64,000 nt of DNA, from positions 714,300 to 778,299 of the forward strand of contig NZ_JNAW01000002.1 of NCBI RefSeq assembly GCF_000760215.1. Direction: 5' to 3'. Shown one piece after another: positions 1 to 7,960 of the stretch. How positions within the stretch are numbered: the stretch's first letter is position 1; each line of letters starts with the position of its first letter. Origin of the DNA: Prochlorococcus sp. MIT 0603 (GTDB lineage Bacteria > Cyanobacteriota > Cyanobacteriia > PCC-6307 > Cyanobiaceae). Under the pieces are notes generated by a model. That model was not told the DNA's origin and searched no databases. It saw only the letters and a program-made list of their open reading frames with translations. The position numbers were made by a program, and so were the translations under genes.

Positions 1-803
1 TGACTAAGACTTCTAGCAAGCCAACGAAAATGACTTTGGTCTCCTCCTAAACCAGGCATAAAAGCAATCCAATTATCTCTTGAGGAACTTCTTGCTAATG
101 GTTTCCAAATCTCAACTTCTAAATCTTCAGATCGATGAGATACCTTTATTTTCAAAGTCTCTTTTAACGATTCCTTTAAATCATCTTCAGAACTTTTATC
201 AACTTTCAACAAATTTATATTAGAAGAAAAACTTCTTAAATCTGTCAATAATTTTTGCTGCTTCTGCAATTCATTTCGCCAATTAGATAAAACAAGGAGC
301 CAGCCATCTAAATCAAAATGTACAACCTCTGCAGATAATCCCTTTAAAAGATCTAATAATGAAACTTCCTCCTGATCCTCAAGGAGAGTCTCTAAAGTAT
401 TAAAAAGCTTTATACCACTATTATCATCATCTATTACAACAAGATCACTGATTTCGTCTAACAACTTGCGTCCTGCCCAACTCCTAAGGAGTTGTCTAGC
501 CATACTTTTATCTTTAATTAGAGGAGCTTCTAAGAATTCTGATAATGCAGCTCTACTTTTAAAGCCAAGCATATTAAGCCAAAAAGCTAGTTCTGAATTA
601 GCCTTTAAATCATCGAGATCTTTGTCATTTAAACCTCTATTCCAAAGATTCAATTCGTCTATTGGAATAGGAATAGTCATTCCATCAAAATGAAACTCCA
701 CCCTTTCAGCTGCATATAAATGGCTTCCAAAGCAATTGATTGTACCAATAGTGGCAACCAAGCAACTAACAATTATTCTTCGTATTGAGCTTCTTAAAGG
801 CAA
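1..803 (-). CDS. Exported alpha/beta hydrolase with DUF1400-like N-terminus (3' end cut)
   Basis: The minus frame is open from about 809 to the window edge, so the C-terminal part is missing. From a TTG at 803 the N-terminus has a basic n-region (RSSIRR), a hydrophobic core and an SHLYA|AE site, which reads as a signal peptide. Then comes a stretch like the cyanobacterial DUF1400 domain (AERVEFHFDG, IPIPIDELNLW) and a linker. The start of an alpha/beta hydrolase core is at the edge, with the oxyanion-type segment FMPGLGGDQSHFRWL. No ATG lies near the natural start; TTG codons at 809, 803 and 761 are possible. The first two overlap the divergent transporter start. The substrate is unknown. Confidence 0.75.
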   Translation of the reverse strand, partial: MPLRSSIRRIIVSCLVATIGTINCFGSHLYAAERVEFHFDGMTIPIPIDELNLWNRGLNDKDLDDLKANSELAFWLNMLGFKSRAALSEFLEAPLIKDKSMARQLLRSWAGRKLLDEISDLVVIDDDNSGIKLFNTLETLLEDQEEVSLLDLLKGLSAEVVHFDLDGWLLVLSNWRNELQKQQKLLTDLRSFSSNINLLKVDKSSEDDLKESLKETLKIKVSHRSEDLEVEIWKPLARSSSRDNWIAFMPGLGGDQSHFRWLARSLS

Positions 804-2029
804 CGACAACTCTCAAACAATGGTGGAATCAGTTTCCCTCAAAGCTGCGCAGAATCACAACTTGTAGATTATTAGCTTCAATTGGAGCTGGAGGTGTTCT
901 ATACCTAACTCCTCTTGTATTTAATAATCTATCTTTTAGTGCAACTCAAATTGGATTAGGTTTTTGTGCAGCTGCAGCAGCAGGAACATTTACAAGACTA
1001 ACAACTGGCATTTTCCTTGACAGGGGAACTGGATTTTCTATCCCATTAAGGATAGCTGCCCTATTAGCAATTACAGCTGATCTTATTCTTTTTACAGCCT
1101 ATACGAAGCAAGCCTACATCTTCGGTGAATTATTCCTTGGGGGGGCTGCAGGTATTTATTGGCCTTCTGTCGAAATAGCTATCCCAATTTCCTGCAAAGA
1201 AGGTCAGTCTGGTAAAGGGTTTGCACTAGCTCGTACAGCTGACGCTCTAGGAGTCAGCATAGGTGTTTTACTAGGCTCAGTTTCTGCATCAATTGGCTAT
1301 TTAAGGTCAATTTATTTGATAGAAATATGCTGTATGTTTATTTTACTCGCATTGCTCGAAGATAAGGATTCCAAGCAAATACTTCCAGTCAGCAGAGTCA
1401 ATCCAAATATAAATAGTTCAAATATGATAATAAAAAACTATTCGGAAATAATTAATTTAATAAAAACACTTTCTCCAATGTTGGTATTAAGCATATTAAG
1501 CACTGGCATACTATCTCTAATGCAAATCGGACTTCAACTTGACCTAGTAAAAGGAGGGATTAACAGACCGGGAATAGAAAGCAATCTAATAGGATGGGTT
1601 ATAGCCTACAAACTTATATTATTATTATTATTACAATGGCCCATTGGCAAATGGCTATCCAAAAAGAATATTAAATATGGATTAAGACTTAGCACAATTA
1701 ACTTTATGGTTGGATGTTTACTGCTTTCACTTTCAAGTTTTTACTATAATGGTCTGATATTAATGATAGTTGGTTTAGTTCCTATTTCTATTGGAATTGC
1801 AATGTTCTTGCCAACTGCCACTGAATCAATAGTTCAAATATCTCCTAAAAGTTTTCGAGGTTTGTCAATGGCTATCTACTCACAATGTTTTGGAATTAGC
1901 TTCTTAGTATTTCCATTAATAGCAGGTAGAATAATAGATGAAACTGGAGATGGCATGATTCTATGGTTAGCTACAAGCATATGCTGTTTACTAGTATACC
2001 CTTTAATAAATAAAATCAAGTTAGCATAA
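785..2029 (+). CDS. MFS-family transporter
   Basis: This 414-residue, very hydrophobic protein has about 12 predicted membrane spans. The loop between spans 2 and 3 carries a major-facilitator-like signature (RLTTGIFLDRG), and there is a long polar central loop near residues 190-220, as between the two MFS halves. The start is a TTG at 785 with no clear Shine-Dalgarno sequence. It overlaps the likely start of the divergent hydrolase, so one of the two starts is probably further in. The substrate cannot be told from sequence; a sugar or drug exporter-like role is possible. Confidence 0.85.
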   Translation: MSFLKATTTLKQWWNQFPSKLRRITTCRLLASIGAGGVLYLTPLVFNNLSFSATQIGLGFCAAAAAGTFTRLTTGIFLDRGTGFSIPLRIAALLAITADLILFTAYTKQAYIFGELFLGGAAGIYWPSVEIAIPISCKEGQSGKGFALARTADALGVSIGVLLGSVSASIGYLRSIYLIEICCMFILLALLEDKDSKQILPVSRVNPNINSSNMIIKNYSEIINLIKTLSPMLVLSILSTGILSLMQIGLQLDLVKGGINRPGIESNLIGWVIAYKLILLLLLQWPIGKWLSKKNIKYGLRLSTINFMVGCLLLSLSSFYYNGLILMIVGLVPISIGIAMFLPTATESIVQISPKSFRGLSMAIYSQCFGISFLVFPLIAGRIIDETGDGMILWLATSICCLLVYPLINKIKLA

Positions 2030-2089
2030 ATTTATTAGATTAAGAAATACTTAGTATTTAAATATGTAAGAATAGTAAATGATAAATAT

Positions 2090-2437
2090 TCAACTATTTG
2101 GAAGGTTTTCATTCTCAATCTCATAAAGCCGACGTTCCCTTAAAAAGAGAAAAAATGGTGCTGAGAATCCTATAGCAATAGTAAATGTTCCTAAAGCTAC
2201 AAGCCAAAAATACCTTATATTCAATCGACGAGCTTCTACATACATCCATAAGAAAATTGCACTTGCTAAAAAGAGCAAATCAAATGAAAGAGATTGTGAG
2301 GCTGCATTAGAAGTCGCCAAGTCTATGAATTTTGCAAAATCAAAGCCTGGTCCATAAGTTTTTGCAAATCGAACATTGGCAAGAGTGGGGAAAATTGCTC
2401 CTGCTATTGATATAAGCAAGTAAAAGTAAGCAAGCAT
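2090..2437 (-). CDS. DUF2834-like small membrane protein
   Basis: This 115-residue protein has three hydrophobic segments, at about residues 3-20, 48-68 and 75-98, and a charged C-terminus (LRERRLYEIENE). The pattern with conserved Phe/Trp residues (FLWMYVEARRLNIRYFW) resembles the DUF2834 family of small bacterial membrane proteins. It is convergent with the MFS gene. The function is unknown. Confidence 0.7.
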   Translation of the reverse strand: MLAYFYLLISIAGAIFPTLANVRFAKTYGPGFDFAKFIDLATSNAASQSLSFDLLFLASAIFLWMYVEARRLNIRYFWLVALGTFTIAIGFSAPFFLFLRERRLYEIENENLPNS

Positions 2438-2814
2438 CTTAGAGAATAAATCCTACTTATATCAAAGTTACAATGAGATTAAATATATATCAAATTTCTT
2501 AGAAAACCACTAAATAATAAAACCAGGATTCAAAGGGTATCTATTGAAATCAAACTAAAACATTAAACAATTTATGCTGACGATTCATTAGCAAGCAAAA
2601 AAACATTTCAACATAACTCCTTGACAAACAAATGATTATTTCCATTGAGAAAAAGGCTTTAATAGTATACATAAATCTCTAATGAAAGGTAATTAACAGA
2701 AAAATAGATTTACAATAGTATCGATTGAATAGAATTATATTAGAAATTCTTTAATTAATAGCATACAGAAAGATATAATTATGTTTAATATGTTTTTTAA
2801 AGTTCGTTAATCAG
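2438..2814. other. Intergenic region, no gene seen
   Basis: This AT-rich gap of about 380 bases lies between two divergently transcribed genes. I see no convincing short coding frame, tRNA or strong hairpin. It presumably holds both promoters. Confidence 0.5.
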
Positions 2815-3636
2815 ATGAAATCAATAAATAATATAAGATTAGCTGTATTAGGTCATATCGAATGGGTCTCATTTATATCAGTAGAGACAATGCCTACTCA
2901 AGGATTGATAACACATGGTAATAACTTTCTCGAAAATGCTGCAGGAGGTGGGGCTGTAGCAGCAGTGCAAATGTCAAAACTAACCAATCAAAAAGTTCAT
3001 TTCTTTACATCTCTAGGCAATGACTCTATAGGTCATAAATGTTTTAAAGAACTAAGCTCATTAGGGATAGAATTACATACTGTTTGGAAAGAAAAGCCTA
3101 CAAGAAGAGCATTTAGCTTTGTAGATAAAAATGGGGATCGTGCCATAACAGTTGTTGGAGAAAGGCTTCAACCGTCATATAAAGATTCGCTACCTTGGGA
3201 TATGATGGAAAACTTTGATGCTGTGTTTATAACAGCAGGAGATTCAGAGGCAATTAATGCTTGCAGGGAAGCAAAAATTGTTTGCGCAACTCCTAGAGTA
3301 AAAATAAAAGCCTTGAATGAAGCGAGTATTCAATTAGATGCTTTAATTGCTAGCAAATTAGACCCTGATGAACAAATTAAAGAAGACTCTCTGTATGTAA
3401 GACCTAAATTCATAATAAAAACAGAAGGCGCTTTAGGTGGGCTAATAACACCAGGTGGTAGATATGAAGCAGTAAATCCAGGAAAAGAAGAAGTAGATAG
3501 CTATGGATGTGGCGACAGCTTTGCAGCAGGAGTTACTGCAGGATTAGCAGCAAATCTGGAGATAAAAGAAGCTGTGCAACTCGGTGCAAAATGTGGGGCA
3601 GAATGCGCTTCTCACTTTGGAGCTTATAATAAATAA
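2815..3636 (+). CDS. PfkB/ribokinase-family sugar kinase
   Basis: This 273-residue protein has a PfkB fold signature. Near the N-terminus is a Gly-rich substrate region (ENAAGGGAVAAVQMSKL) followed by FFTSLGNDSIGHKC, typical of ribokinase-type enzymes. Near the C-terminus is DSYGCGDSFAAGVTAGL, the catalytic GxGD motif with its anion hole and catalytic Asp. It is somewhat shorter than ribokinase (about 300 aa). It should phosphorylate a sugar or nucleoside with ATP in the cytosol; the substrate is not determinable. Confidence 0.88.
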   Translation: MKSINNIRLAVLGHIEWVSFISVETMPTQGLITHGNNFLENAAGGGAVAAVQMSKLTNQKVHFFTSLGNDSIGHKCFKELSSLGIELHTVWKEKPTRRAFSFVDKNGDRAITVVGERLQPSYKDSLPWDMMENFDAVFITAGDSEAINACREAKIVCATPRVKIKALNEASIQLDALIASKLDPDEQIKEDSLYVRPKFIIKTEGALGGLITPGGRYEAVNPGKEEVDSYGCGDSFAAGVTAGLAANLEIKEAVQLGAKCGAECASHFGAYNK

Positions 3637-3745
3637 AAAAGACGCAACTTTACTACTTAAAGTGAAGACTTCAGAAGAATCAAAAAGAATTGAGTCTAAG
3701 CAAAGCTTACGATCAACAAAACAATATAAGAAGGACTTTATTGCA

Positions 3746-3898
3746 ATGTATATATTAACTATAATAACTCTTATAGTTATGTTCTTAAATTCCGTCTATA
3801 TATTATTGAAAGGGATACAAAGAGGTATCTTTAAAAAGGAGGTTCTTTCAAAAGAAAGTGATTTAGGATTTGATATCGATATTATAATAAAACCTTGA
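3746..3898 (+). CDS. Small single-span membrane protein
   Basis: This 50-residue frame begins MYILTIITLIVMFLNS and has one membrane span followed by a basic, then acidic, tail. An AAGGA sequence 10 nt upstream of the ATG at 3746 supports this start. The frame stays open upstream into the sugar kinase gene, but the longer version would overlap it. It is unrecognised; coding status rests on the ribosome site and the clear hydrophobic segment. Confidence 0.4.
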   Translation: MYILTIITLIVMFLNSVYILLKGIQRGIFKKEVLSKESDLGFDIDIIIKP

Positions 3899-3965
3899 TT
3901 AGGTTATTAATAATCTTAAATGTAATTACCTAAAATAAACTATATAGAATAAGATTTAAACCAAA

Positions 3966-4331
3966 ATGAAAATCATTATTGCTTTTATTATCATTTCATT
4001 TATATCCCTATTATATAAATATAAAAAGGCAAAGCAGGCTAGAAAATTAACTCGAACAAGGATTTATTCCTTCCGGAAAAAGTTAACAGGTAATGTTCAT
4101 GCAAATCGTAAGTTATTTCTACAATATTCATATTCTTTAGAAATAGATCCCACAAAGAATATTCAGGTGAATACATTTGACAAAGATGAAGAAGTTTTTG
4201 AGAAAGCAAGTATTCACAAGGCTAGGCTTTTAAAATTTGGAAAATCAAAAATGAACGGTCAAATGTTTTACTCATCTTTAAAAGGCGATGTTTTTATTAT
4301 TTCAAGTGATGGGAAGAAGGAATATGTATGA
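3966..4331 (+). CDS. Hypothetical membrane-anchored protein
   Basis: This 121-residue protein has one N-terminal membrane anchor (residues 1-17) followed by a strongly basic stretch (KYKKAKQARKLTRTR). A mixed polar domain without recognisable motif follows. The basic residues after the span predict a cytosolic soluble domain. It is probably co-directional with the preceding small membrane protein, 67 bases away. The function is unknown. Confidence 0.55.
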   Translation: MKIIIAFIIISFISLLYKYKKAKQARKLTRTRIYSFRKKLTGNVHANRKLFLQYSYSLEIDPTKNIQVNTFDKDEEVFEKASIHKARLLKFGKSKMNGQMFYSSLKGDVFIISSDGKKEYV

Positions 4332-4680
4332 TTACTATAAACATCCTTGGAAAAGTAAAACCAATAAATTCAATAGATTTTTTATAATCCAAAATCTTAT
4401 ATGTTTTATAAGATAATATAGTTGATTATAATCTATAGTTCTTTGCTTATTTTTTATTTGCAAGGGCTTAGGAGAAGTTATTCTATATGAATGTCCAGCC
4501 ATCTATTCTCTAACCATAAATGCTCACCAAGCAAAAGATAAGGATAGAAAGAAGAAAATCTAAGATTATTCTTCTGACTTTTTTGAATTCTTTCTAACTA
4601 CCTTTTTTATAATTCGTTCCTATAATCAAGAGTAAATTTGATGTGTAGTTGAAATGTATAGCTAGATAAAATAAAGAAAT
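4332..4680. other. Intergenic region, no gene seen
   Basis: This AT-rich gap lies between convergent genes. Short start-stop pairs occur (for example at 4487), but none exceeds about ten codons. No U-tract terminator stands out. Confidence 0.5.
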
Positions 4681-4875
4681 CTAATTTTTCAATGGGAAAA
4701 GAAGATTTTCCTCACAACGTATTAAATCAATGCAATTTGGGTGATCGTGTATGTACTTATTGAATTCCATTGCAAGCATTCTTGCTTCAAAGGAATCACT
4801 CGCATAAAAACAATTCTCCTGCCTTAAATTATCGAATGATCGATAACGAACTGTATAAGGTTTCAAATTAATCAT
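4681..4875 (-). CDS. Conserved-looking small hypothetical protein
   Basis: This is a 64-residue soluble protein (MINLKPYTVRYRSFDN...). It has a balanced composition, a helix-forming middle (SFEARMLAMEFNKYIHDH) and an Ile-Arg-Cys segment near the end. AAGGAG lies about 8 bases upstream of the ATG on the minus strand (around 4880-4885), which supports the start. No family is recognised. Confidence 0.55.
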   Translation of the reverse strand: MINLKPYTVRYRSFDNLRQENCFYASDSFEARMLAMEFNKYIHDHPNCIDLIRCEENLLFPLKN

Positions 4876-4995
4876 GGACTCCTTAAAATTAGGATGTCAA
4901 TTTAACTATCACTCTTAAAGAAGGTAAATTACCAGCTATGTCTTCCAATCAATATATTAATAGTATTCCTGAATTACCCAACACAAACCAATAAA

Positions 4996-5547
4996 TTAAT
5001 TACCAGGCATTGCAGGTTTATACCCAACACCTCTCTCTGAACATTCAAGACTGTTTCTAGTTTCAACTCCTGTTACGGGGTTAGTACCTTCTGCGATTTC
5101 ACAAAGATTTCTCTGATCATCACTATCAAGTACTGCATAACTAAAGTCAGCTCCTTCTATTAGGGCTCCTGCAAAACTACTTCCAGAAGCAATCATATTT
5201 ACTAAAACAGCATTTCTTAAATCAGTTTTCTGAAAATTCACCCTATCCGATAATGTATCCGTCAAATCAATACCATTAAGATTGGACCCTTTTAAATCAG
5301 CTAGCGTTACGACTGTCCCATGCAAATCAACATTACTAAGGTTTGCATCTCTAGCAGTAGCTCCAGCAATGGAAGACTTGGACAAGTCTTGCCCGTGAAG
5401 ATCAATCCCAGTAATTTGAGAGCGAACATAGTTTGGCACCTCATCCCCTACATTTAAGACTGCATTAACCGACAAACAGGGAAGGAAAGTCAAAAGTAAG
5501 GCTATAGAAACTCCTAAAAGTCTCTTAAAAGGGGAAATTATCGACAT
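4996..5547 (-). CDS. Exported pentapeptide-repeat protein (probably thylakoid lumen)
   Basis: From the Met at 5547 this is 183 aa. A signal peptide (KRLLGVSIALLLTFLPCLSVNA) is followed by pentapeptide repeats of the A(D/N)LxX type (LHGQDLSKSSIAGATARDAN, then ADLKGSNLNGIDLTD), which fold as a right-handed beta helix. Two Cys residues in the C-terminal tail (RNLCEIAEG and SLECSERG) may form a disulfide. The frame continues 22 codons upstream, but that extension would precede the signal peptide with polar sequence, so I place the start here. The role is probably structural or interaction-related. Confidence 0.8.
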   Translation of the reverse strand: MSIISPFKRLLGVSIALLLTFLPCLSVNAVLNVGDEVPNYVRSQITGIDLHGQDLSKSSIAGATARDANLSNVDLHGTVVTLADLKGSNLNGIDLTDTLSDRVNFQKTDLRNAVLVNMIASGSSFAGALIEGADFSYAVLDSDDQRNLCEIAEGTNPVTGVETRNSLECSERGVGYKPAMPGN

Positions 5548-5668
5548 TGGATTAGCCCTAATCTGATTGTTCTTTTTATTATCACCCCTAAGGGAAGGAC
5601 AAATCACATGCAAAGATATATCCAGTTACCTTAAATATCTTTTCAAGCAAAACTAATTAAATAAACCA

Positions 5669-5866
5669 TCAAAGAGGTCTACCTGAAAAGTATTGGTGAA
5701 CCGCAGTATTTGTCCAGTAAACACAAACAAATGACATGAGGAACAAATTAAATAGAACAAAAGCTCCTCCTATTCCAAAAGAATTCAATTGAACACTAGG
5801 CCTAGTGTTTAATGCTTCTGAATCTACTGTAAACATCCTTTTAACTTCTTGACTCATCCTAATCAT
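5669..5866 (-). CDS. Small single-span membrane protein, unknown
   Basis: This is a 65-residue protein. A polar N-terminus is followed by one membrane span near residues 31-51 (IGGAFVLFNLFLMSFVCVYW) and a short tail ending YFSGRPL. Met4 or Met11 could also be the start. The size and layout resemble small photosystem or Hli-type proteins, but the Hli signature (ExxNGRxAMxG) is absent, so no identity is claimed. Confidence 0.5.
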   Translation of the reverse strand: MIRMSQEVKRMFTVDSEALNTRPSVQLNSFGIGGAFVLFNLFLMSFVCVYWTNTAVHQYFSGRPL

Positions 5867-6318
5867 TAAGAATACAGTAATGAGAATATAACTTAAAAAA
5901 AAATCCGACGTGGTCAGCTAAGTCTATAAAACAACTTCGAGACAAGATCTTTATTTTTGCTTAAGTATTGTCAAGACTCAAATTAATAGCCTTCATGCTA
6001 TTAAAAGCTCAAAATCGATTTAAAAGAATAATTTCTCTATTTATTTGATTAAGTAAACATCAATTTTTCTTAAAGTAAATATAAATACTATTTAGCTCAT
6101 AGTTTGAATGATATTAATACAAAGGAGGGCTTAAACGGAGTCAAAAAGACTTGCCATTTGATTGACACAAATAAAATGACATAGATTCCTAAAGTTCCTA
6201 AATTGTTAGTCAAAATTACTTACTCTTAATAATTTCATCAGCATTTTCATATTCTTAAAACTGGTTTCTTGCAAGCTAGTCATAGGCGATTAACATTTTC
6301 ATATCTAATACAACTTTA
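5867..6318. other. Intergenic region, no gene seen
   Basis: This 450-base AT-rich stretch lies between divergent genes. An AAAGGAGGG sequence at about 6120 looks like a ribosome site but is followed only by very short frames. No tRNA or strong hairpin was found. Confidence 0.45.
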
Positions 6319-6522
6319 ATGTCCACTAGCAAAAGAGAAGAAATCAGCTCACATTTGCGCTATATACGCCAAGAGCTAAGGGATTTAGACCAGATGCTTA
6401 ATGAAGATGGCCTCCTACCTGAGATAACAGAGCTTAAGGAAGTTTATAACTCTTTAGATGCTCTTCATCAGCTTTTGACTGGCAAAGTCAAAAAGAAGCC
6501 CAAGCCAGAATTTGATGATTAA
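6319..6522 (+). CDS. Small helical hypothetical protein
   Basis: This is a 67-residue, highly charged, largely alpha-helical protein (REEISSHLRYIRQELRDLDQ) with a Lys-rich tail (KVKKKPKPEFDD). It probably forms a short helical hairpin. It resembles small conserved picocyanobacterial proteins in style, but no function is recognised. It is convergent with the flavodoxin gene. Confidence 0.6.
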   Translation: MSTSKREEISSHLRYIRQELRDLDQMLNEDGLLPEITELKEVYNSLDALHQLLTGKVKKKPKPEFDD

Positions 6523-6570
6523 TCCTTAGAGATAGATTGATGTTTTGAATATTTAATACTTTAATTAAAA

Positions 6571-7092
6571 TTAAGCTCCAGGCATTTCACTTTTCAACTG
6601 CTCTGCCCATTGAGATATCCTTGTATCTGTCATATCAGATTCACTGTCTTCATCCAATGGGAGGCCGCAAAAAGTTCCTCCTAGTACGCTCTTAGACTCA
6701 TCAAATGTATATTCACTTGTACTTACATAGCCAACCATAGTAGCTCCTGCTTGTTGGAAATATCTATGCAATTCCTCCATTGCATCGCAATAATTTTCTG
6801 TATAGGTCGATGAGTCTCCTAAACCAAAAATAGCGACTTTTTTACCTGATAAATTTAGTTCGCCTATTTCCTCGAGGATTGTGTCCCAAGCTGTTCCTGA
6901 CCTCTCTGAATCTGCTCCTGTGTTCCATGTTGGTATTCCACAAATAATTCCATCATGGCTTGCAAGCTCTGAAAGGTCATCAACATCTGACATGTCTTTG
7001 GGATCTTCTGCCCCATCCAACAATCCATGAATCCTTTCTGCAATGTCCTCTGTTTTTCCAGTAGTTGTTGCGAAATAAATACCTATTGTCAT
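6571..7092 (-). CDS. isiB: Flavodoxin
   Basis: This 173-residue long-chain flavodoxin carries the FMN-phosphate loop in IYFATTTGKTEDIAERI. It also has the isoalloxazine-contacting loops ICGIPTWNTGADSERSGTAWD (about residue 50-70) and FGLGDSSTYTENYCDAM (about residue 90-105). It carries electrons from photosystem I to FNR in place of ferredoxin when iron is short. It lies on the same strand and downstream of the first pcb gene (7961-9046), with two small membrane-protein genes between. This recalls the isiA-isiB arrangement of other cyanobacteria. Confidence 0.95.
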   Translation of the reverse strand: MTIGIYFATTTGKTEDIAERIHGLLDGAEDPKDMSDVDDLSELASHDGIICGIPTWNTGADSERSGTAWDTILEEIGELNLSGKKVAIFGLGDSSTYTENYCDAMEELHRYFQQAGATMVGYVSTSEYTFDESKSVLGGTFCGLPLDEDSESDMTDTRISQWAEQLKSEMPGA

Positions 7093-7205
7093 TAGAATTT
7101 TAAAGCCAACTATGTCCTAGGCGATTCTGGAAAACAAGGGTGAAAAGATATCACTAAACTACGTGCAATCTTATACTTTCGAAGGTATCGATATGATCAT
7201 GATGC

Positions 7206-7550
7206 TTATGTGAATTGGGTTAAACCGCTATGCAAGCCATATGAAATCAAAAGAAATGACATTACACCAAGACTTATAAGCATTGATGTATAAAGCCTGT
7301 TAACTCCATAGTCATCTTCAACAGGAGTAAAGTCTGCTATTACAAAAGATTTATTTGAATATTTGGCTCTATCAACAAGACCAGAAGGTTTTAGCTTAAA
7401 TGCCTCATTTTGTATTTTTGTATTCAATGAATACTGATCTTCCTTGAAAAATCTGGGGAACATATAAGTATGCCATAAAGCAATTACTGCAACCCAGAAG
7501 ATTGTGCTTAATCCGGCTATACCAAAGAGAAGATACTTAAATAATTCCAT
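7206..7550 (-). CDS. Hypothetical two-span membrane protein
   Basis: This 114-residue protein has one membrane span at each end (about residues 8-28 and 88-107) and a polar middle (FFKEDQYSLNTKIQNEAFKL). It is unrecognised. It lies between flavodoxin and the pcb island on the same strand, 20 bases downstream of another small membrane-protein gene. The two probably form an operon. Confidence 0.6.
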   Translation of the reverse strand: MELFKYLLFGIAGLSTIFWVAVIALWHTYMFPRFFKEDQYSLNTKIQNEAFKLKPSGLVDRAKYSNKSFVIADFTPVEDDYGVNRLYTSMLISLGVMSFLLISYGLHSGLTQFT

Positions 7551-7569
7551 GAGAATAAATCAACTTCTT

Positions 7570-7713
7570 TTATGTCAATGGATTCTTAATTGAATTCCTT
7601 TGTTTTTCTAGTGCTTTGCCTCTGATATACATGAAGATACAAAGTGTTGCTATGACTATAGGAGGATGAGAAGAAAGTAAATTTCCTACAGTTTGAATTT
7701 CCTCTGCTGTCAT
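7570..7713 (-). CDS. Very small single-span membrane protein
   Basis: A short 47-residue frame starting MTAEEIQTVGNLLSSHPP has one membrane span (IVIATLCIFMYI) and a basic tail (RGKALEKQR). It ends 20 bases before the start of the next minus-strand gene, consistent with an operon. No family is recognised. Coding status rests on the well-formed amphipathic N-terminus, span, positive-inside tail and operon spacing. Confidence 0.5.
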   Translation of the reverse strand: MTAEEIQTVGNLLSSHPPIVIATLCIFMYIRGKALEKQRNSIKNPLT

Positions 7714-7882
7714 AGGAACTTATTCTTGTGACTAACTAATACAGTAATTCTTTAATAATGATTAGGCTGTGATATAGATCATTTGCGTAAGCATTCTTTT
7801 TTACTTTTAAGCCTATCAATTATTTAATTCTTATTGGATATGAAAACTTTTAATTCTTATCAGAATATTTCTTCTAAATAAA

Positions 7883-7930
7883 AGATTCCAATAAAAAACC
7901 TCGTTCTCACGAGGTTTTTTATTGGAATCT
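7883..7930. terminator. Bidirectional terminator, 21-bp perfect stem
   Basis: The inverted arms 7883-7903 and 7910-7930 pair perfectly over 21 bp around a 6-base loop. The core is CCTCG/CGAGG, flanked by A6 and T6 runs, so it works as a U-tract terminator on either strand. It lies just downstream of the first pcb gene. Confidence 0.9.
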
Positions 7931-7960
7931 TCTGATTATCCAAAGATTACATCTAGGTAA

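Noticed and set aside
466-693. Plus-strand frame of 75 codons
   Set aside because: It is the antisense shadow of the exported hydrolase on the minus strand.
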